Positions 59,649-64,000 of a stretch of 64,000 bases of DNA are shown in pieces (the stretch's first letter is position 1; each line of letters opens with the position of its first letter). The stretch covers positions 49,792,067 to 49,856,066 of the forward strand of contig OZ024854.1 of assembly GCA_964017155.1 (NCBI GenBank), in the 5' to 3' direction. Both the position numbers and the translations under genes were made by a program. The stretch comes from Oasisia sp. SBJ-2009. Lineage: Eukaryota > Annelida > Polychaeta > Sabellida > Siboglinidae. A model generated the notes under the pieces. The model saw nothing but the letters and a program-made list of their open reading frames with translations, ran no database searches and was not told the origin of the DNA.

Positions 59649-60918
59649 AGTCTCCGCGCCCCGGTTCGGACGCCAACGTTCGACAGAATGGCTGATGGCA
59701 CGTCACGTGACTTGGAGAGATTTTTACAGTTACGTAACCGAAGCCGTTCTCGACGACGTTGTTGCGTCACTCGATGAGACGTAATGCAGAAAGGACACTA
59801 AAAATAGGCAGACGAAAGGAGCAGCGGATGTCGACAGATAATTGTCTGCTTTGCTCGCTAGAAATAATGCAAACGAATTGCGCATTTGTGCCATGTTTGT
59901 GGCGATTACAATATTTACTGTCTTGACTCAGTTCAAATTATAACAATAAAGGCAGCCAATTAAAAAACACGTATGCTGAATAGTCACTCATTAGCCAGAA
60001 ACATCACAGATGCACTATAAAGGAGACATCCATTCGGGGACTATTTTTTTTACCGTGGTTAAAATGTCTAATGTCTCTCAGTGGGGTTACACTAAGTGCT
60101 TTTACATTTGAGTTTGATTTCCTTGGAAAAAAACTCAGCTGGTTTTATTTCACATTGGTAGATATAATAATGACAATAATGGTAATCAAATAACAATACT
60201 AATAACATATACACATTGTAATTCAAGTAATAAAAATAGCAATATTAAATTAAGTTCTACTGCATTAATTTTTTGGAAAGAAGCATGAAAACAACAGTGT
60301 TGGTCAATTTAAAAATCAATGGATGAGTACGACAAGGATCTGTGGCAGATATAAGCAAGTTTATAGACTAAGAGGAAAGCTTTTAAATGAAGACGGAATT
60401 GTGTAATAGTTTCTACTCATCTCAAACCAAACTGGAGCATGTTTCAAAGAGTTTTATAAAAACAGCTGATGATAGATGTGAATTATTGTGGCAACACGAA
60501 AGGTTGGGTTAAACACTATTCATTTATTTTGAATATCAAGTCAAACAATTGTTTTCGAACACGTAAATGTGGCAAATTCTCGACATGTTTTGTACATTGA
60601 GAGGAACTTAACAGTGTAGATGACGGCTACAGCCGGAGGGAAAAGAGGAAGGAAGGCCGATATCTCTGGATCCAGGCCACCCCTAAATCGCTATTACAAT
60701 ATGTTACCACAACGCCGTTATCTTCTGTTGCCTCAGTGATGAACTGCTTTTATTGTTATTGTAGTTATTATTATTCGTAGTAGTAACAGTATTTCGCTGT
60801 GATATCTAAATTATATTCCGTTTTAATCATATTTAATTGTTAAAAAGTGTTTTTTACTGTAATCTCTTGTACAACATACTTTATTTATTAATATTTTTTC
60901 TCTCTCGAACATCACGAG
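59649..60918. other. Non-coding stretch, no supported gene
   Basis: AT-rich. CpG-richer remnants lie at 59,650-59,780, where frames on both strands overlap without recognised domains. The last 200 bases lead into a LINE-type tail. Confidence 0.45.
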
Positions 60919-60960
60919 ATAATTTCCCCATGAGGGATAAATAAAGGTATTTAATTTTTA
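60919..60960 (+). mobile_element. L2-like retroposon 3' tail
   Basis: GATAATTTCCCCATGAGGGA followed by TAAATAAAGG closely matches the 3' terminal hairpin-and-tail (TTTCCCC...GGGGA...AATAAAG) of L2-type LINEs and their SINE partners. How far the copy extends to the left is unclear; no reverse-transcriptase peptide is visible upstream. Confidence 0.45.
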
Positions 60961-60979
60961 TTGATTTATATTCCTGTAT

Positions 60980-61420
60980 ACCAGCCATGGTAACCTCCAG
61001 AGTGTGTTCGGAGGTCGCTAACAGTGTCTGTTGACTCGACGTAGCCGATGCGCCAGCAAGCCATGGCGGAGATAATTAAGTTACGCCAGCACATTCCGGT
61101 ACACATGCACGTTCACGCCCGCCCATTAAATCATTAAGCACGCGTAAATTAATATTGTCATTGGCAGGCGCACACGATCTCCAATTATGACGTATGATAT
61201 TCAATCGGATCGATCAATGGTAGTGCCTTTGATGTAGAACCACGCAGCGCCAATTTATAAGAGCCGTATGTGCGCAATAGGGATAACACGGCGTGTAAAC
61301 GCATGTATTGGTGTGTGATTTGATTCCAGGATGTTTACAGTGCCGCACGTAACAAATATTTATTTGAGCAATTTTCTGCCATTTAACCCCTGCAGTGCGT
61401 TTTAAAAACTGCAACGTTAT
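60980..61420. promoter_or_regulatory. Strong candidate cis-regulatory island
   Basis: About 440 bases of complex CpG-rich sequence with many homeodomain-type cores: GATAATTAAG near 61,070, CCATTAAATCATTAAGC near 61,123, GTAAATTAATATTG near 61,144, TCCAATTATGACG near 61,180, and a Fox-like ACAAATATTTATT near 61,348. No coding frame. It lies upstream of both the minus-strand PET-LIM promoters and the plus-strand exon at 63.2 kb. Enhancer role is inference. Confidence 0.35.
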
Positions 61421-62487
61421 TACGAGGCTGTCACAACTAGGAATGGAGGGGTCTATCTCTGAAAAAAGTTAGAAATTTAGTTTCATGGATTGTCGTCCTT
61501 TTTCCTCATACATTTAGTAACTGTAGCGGTAGTTTTAACTCCGGAATGTTGGACACTTTGGGTGTTGTATTACCAGAGAGGGTATTAAATGTCACCCTGC
61601 TCGACATGGGGTGAGTCAGGAGATCACATTATACGTATTCACCAGACCACGGACTTATATGGATAATGTGGAATTTTGGCAATACTCGTATATCCCATTT
61701 TATGTGGGTCTGTGCCAAATAGAAACCTCTTGTGATAAAGTACATATTTCATTGTATTTGTATACGCTGCCACGTACACACGCACGTATGCACGCAACCA
61801 CGCATGCAGGCACGCACACATGCACCCACAGTTGCACGGGCCTACCCGGGAAAGTCACGAGTCCAAGTGTTCTTGACACAGCGCCTATGTAGTTAGGAGA
61901 AATGTTGCGACAATGTAATATCCGAACGGACCTATGGTAGGGCCTATTTTTAGCTCCACACGACTGAAATATGAATACTGCATACTGACTAGCCAACGTA
62001 CTGTGCCACGCTACGGCCTAGTCGACTTTATACGGAGTGATATGCGGAAGTTCATGTTAAAAATACGGATTTCAACCAACAACGATGACACATCTGACGT
62101 CACACGTGTCACAGATCAACGAGAATGACAGTATTAACGAGTCCACCAATGCGAACTACAATTATTACTTCCTGTCCGAATTATCGCACGGAACAAATTG
62201 TGGTCGTTAATACTGCCGAGTGTTATTTATCCGGTGTTTGTTTCTGACGGGCGGAACCTAGACCCATAGATATGAAGGTGGCTCACTGGAACGAGCACCG
62301 TTCAGTTTCTCCGATGTCAAGTCGTCAACTAATTAAGGAACTATCGACAAATGCGCGACCATTTCACGACGAAAAACCCCGGAAATAGTCTCGCATGACA
62401 AATAAATAATATATATTTAATTTCAATAAATATAGGGACACAATGATTTCATCGGGATGTCCCGAATGAGATGGTCTCGAGGGCACA
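61421..62487. other. Non-coding stretch, no supported gene
   Basis: A degenerate (CACG/CACGCA)n run lies at about 61,775-61,830. Bases 61,960-62,350 are moderately CpG-rich with CATCTGACGTCACACGTG near 62,090. No gene is supported. Confidence 0.45.
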
Positions 62488-62825
62488 CTAACGTTGAGCG
62501 AAGGGTTCCACTTGAGGAACATACTGACTTGCCTTGAATGGAACACTAGTAGGACGTGGGGGTATAGCTGGAGGGTTTTTGGACCCAGAAGGGTGCAGTT
62601 GGAGTCCTGAAGGAGGGGGGTGTTTCTTCTGGGAGATGTTTGGGAGCGCCTCAACGGGGTGCACAGTCTTTGCACACGCACCCCCGGTCCTGGCCTGCAC
62701 TGCCCTGCAGGCATGAGAAGAGGTATGGTTAGAGTACTCAAAAGTAGAAGCTACAGTTGGAGTTGGTTTGGAAATTACAGTCGCAGGTGAAGAAAAAAAA
62801 GCACCCACAAAAAAATAACTACGTC
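62488..62825 (-). CDS. Possible 3' terminal exon, proline-rich, unknown protein
   Basis: A minus-strand frame of about 110 codons without an ATG ends at a stop near 62,488. It is Pro/Ser/Thr-rich, with KNPPAIPPRPTSVPF and then KASQYVPQVEPFAQR at its C-terminus; the PPRP core resembles an SH3-binding motif. Two good acceptors lie inside on the minus strand, one ending CTCATGCCTGCAG near 62,709 and one ending CTCCAACTGTAG near 62,750, so it could be a last exon. A second overlapping frame is also open (125 codons). It may equally be a fragment of a mobile element. No family is recognised. Confidence 0.28.
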
Positions 62826-63159
62826 ACAAGCCGGCACGTGCCAGCTCTCACCATACTTTGCAAATACTGAACAGTTTTGACTGACAGCTCCGCATTAAAA
62901 AAAAATCGCGTAACAAGAGAGAAACACGAGAATTTTTCCGGCGCCGAAATGATCAATTTCAAGCTCGATTTGGCTTGAAACAGCGCCGAACTGTTGTCAG
63001 ATTTCGATACCAAAAAACGTCCACTTCTCGATTTCGCCGAGAACCGCGTCGCTGGCTGAAATACACACCACTTCCGGCAAAACTGACACCGATCGGATAC
63101 ACGCGAATTGAGCTAGTCCTTGTGTACACGCTGCTGTGGTATCGGCAGGCGTTGGGACG
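62826..63159 (+). promoter_or_regulatory. Promoter / 5' UTR region of the plus-strand exon
   Basis: CpG density rises from about 62,930 toward 63,160 (TTTTTCCGGCGCCGAAATG, CGCCGAGAACCGCGTCGC), the usual setting of a metazoan 5' exon. A frame on the plus strand (62,975-63,295) is open across it but is out of frame with the better ATG at 63,160. No TATA box is clear. Confidence 0.35.
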
Positions 63160-63330
63160 ATGGCGGGGTCTATCTACGAGACTGAGCTACGGTGTCTGTT
63201 TCAGCCGTCTGTTGACCGACGTGCCATGGATCCGAGGAGAGCCGTTCCAGACGAGTCACGATCAGCCGTTGCTGTGGCTGTTTTCCGGCGACTGAACAAA
63301 AACCCCAGACTCCGGGACAGGCACGGGACT
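63160..63330 (+). CDS. Candidate first coding exon, unknown protein
   Basis: The ATG at 63,160 has an ideal context (A at -3, G at +4) inside GACGATGGCGG, a common start-site element. It opens 57 codons, MAGSIYETELRCLFQPSVDR to RLNKNPRLRDRHGT, ending exactly at a GTAAGA donor at 63,331. CpG-rich sequence surrounds it. The peptide is charged, with no signal peptide and no domain I recognise. A possible acceptor (CCCTGTAG) ends near 63,461, but the frame beyond it stops after 15 codons. It would be transcribed away from the PET-LIM gene. Confidence 0.42.
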
Positions 63331-64000
63331 GTAAGATAGGAGGGCGGCAAAACAACGATGCTCCGGCGTAACTGTCTATCTTACCCCCTGGATGTATCTT
63401 CCCGGGTGTGGGGGTAAATACCCTCGGGGTTCTTCCCCACCCTGGACATCTCTCCCTGTAGCGTGATGCTGGTAGAGAGGGACTACGAACCACTGGGTCT
63501 TGTGACTAGAGCTGCGTTTTTATGTTGAGTTGGTTCATCCTGTTTATACGTATGAGGTCACTTAGCTTAGTTTATTGGAATAACTACACAATATAATTTC
63601 TTCTTCTTATCTATGGATATTTATGGCTGATTTGATACTGTATGATAAATAATTTACATTGCAGTCTACATTATATATTTTCTTATTTATGGAATTATTT
63701 TAGGAGCCTTTTAGGCTGTCCTCATATAGGGCATCTTCGCAGAAGGGGAACTATACAATATGGTAAACAAACCGCCACACAATAGGTTGTACACAGCACT
63801 GGACCCAGAAACAATGACCGCGGGAAAAACAAGGGAAGAACAGGGTTTGGGCAAATGTCACCGGTCTCAGGGTAAGGTGTTTCTTTTCGGAGATGGGGCA
63901 AATTGCAAAGGCCTGTGCGGGGTAGGAGGGTATGCAATAATGAGAAAGACACTACCCACGTCATATTGCTATCGGACACATTCCAAATGCACAACGGAGC
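63331..64000. other. Probable intron, nothing else seen
   Basis: Follows the donor at 63,331. A small inverted pair TTACCCCC/GGGGGTAA lies around 63,380-63,417. No further exon in phase is recognised before the window ends. The minus-strand frame at 63,994-63,722 has no recognised domain. Confidence 0.4.

Overview
This is eukaryotic, animal-type DNA, most likely from a lophotrochozoan and probably a mollusc. The evidence is sparse coding content, long AT-rich non-coding stretches, many microsatellites and minisatellites, decayed non-LTR retrotransposon ends, small inverted-repeat elements, and intron-split exons with GT/AG borders. No bacterial operon, phage, plasmid, CRISPR or rRNA/tRNA gene is visible. 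The species call is inference only.

The one gene I can support well is on the minus strand. Its start is at 52,167-52,096 (24 codons, then a GT donor), next to a CpG-rich promoter-like block at 52,168-52,345 with a CRE palindrome. A second exon at 48,662-48,568 encodes the zinc-binding Cys/His segment found just before the PET domain in Prickle, Testin and LMCD1 proteins. The two exons join in frame (phase 0). The rest of the gene (PET and LIM domains) is not recognisable in the window, so the second intron probably runs past the left edge, making it more than 48 kb. A second CpG-rich, TATA-containing block at about 58.55-58.96 kb may be an upstream alternative promoter on the same strand. 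A plus-strand first exon of an unrecognised gene lies at 63,160-63,330.

Layout: 1-48 kb is mostly non-coding, probably largely intron or gene desert. It carries tandem arrays (12.5, 23.2, 35.0, 39.5, 45.8 kb), simple repeats, one LINE remnant (1.5 kb), a perfect 17-bp-arm palindrome (22.56 kb) and about a dozen CpG-richer, homeodomain/POU/TCF-motif-bearing islands that look like enhancer candidates. 48-52.4 kb is the 5' part of the PET-LIM gene with a LINE 3' end in its first intron (51.1-51.4 kb). 52.4-64 kb has three inverted-repeat mobile elements (192 bp at 54.1 kb, 1.76 kb foldback at 55.9-57.6 kb, 122 bp hAT-like at 59.5 kb), the second promoter-like block, a LINE tail and the plus-strand exon.

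I see no evidence of a wholly new biological system. The items most worth a second look are the long 5' intron with its candidate enhancers, the possible alternative promoters of the PET-LIM gene, and the large foldback element with a nested palindrome.
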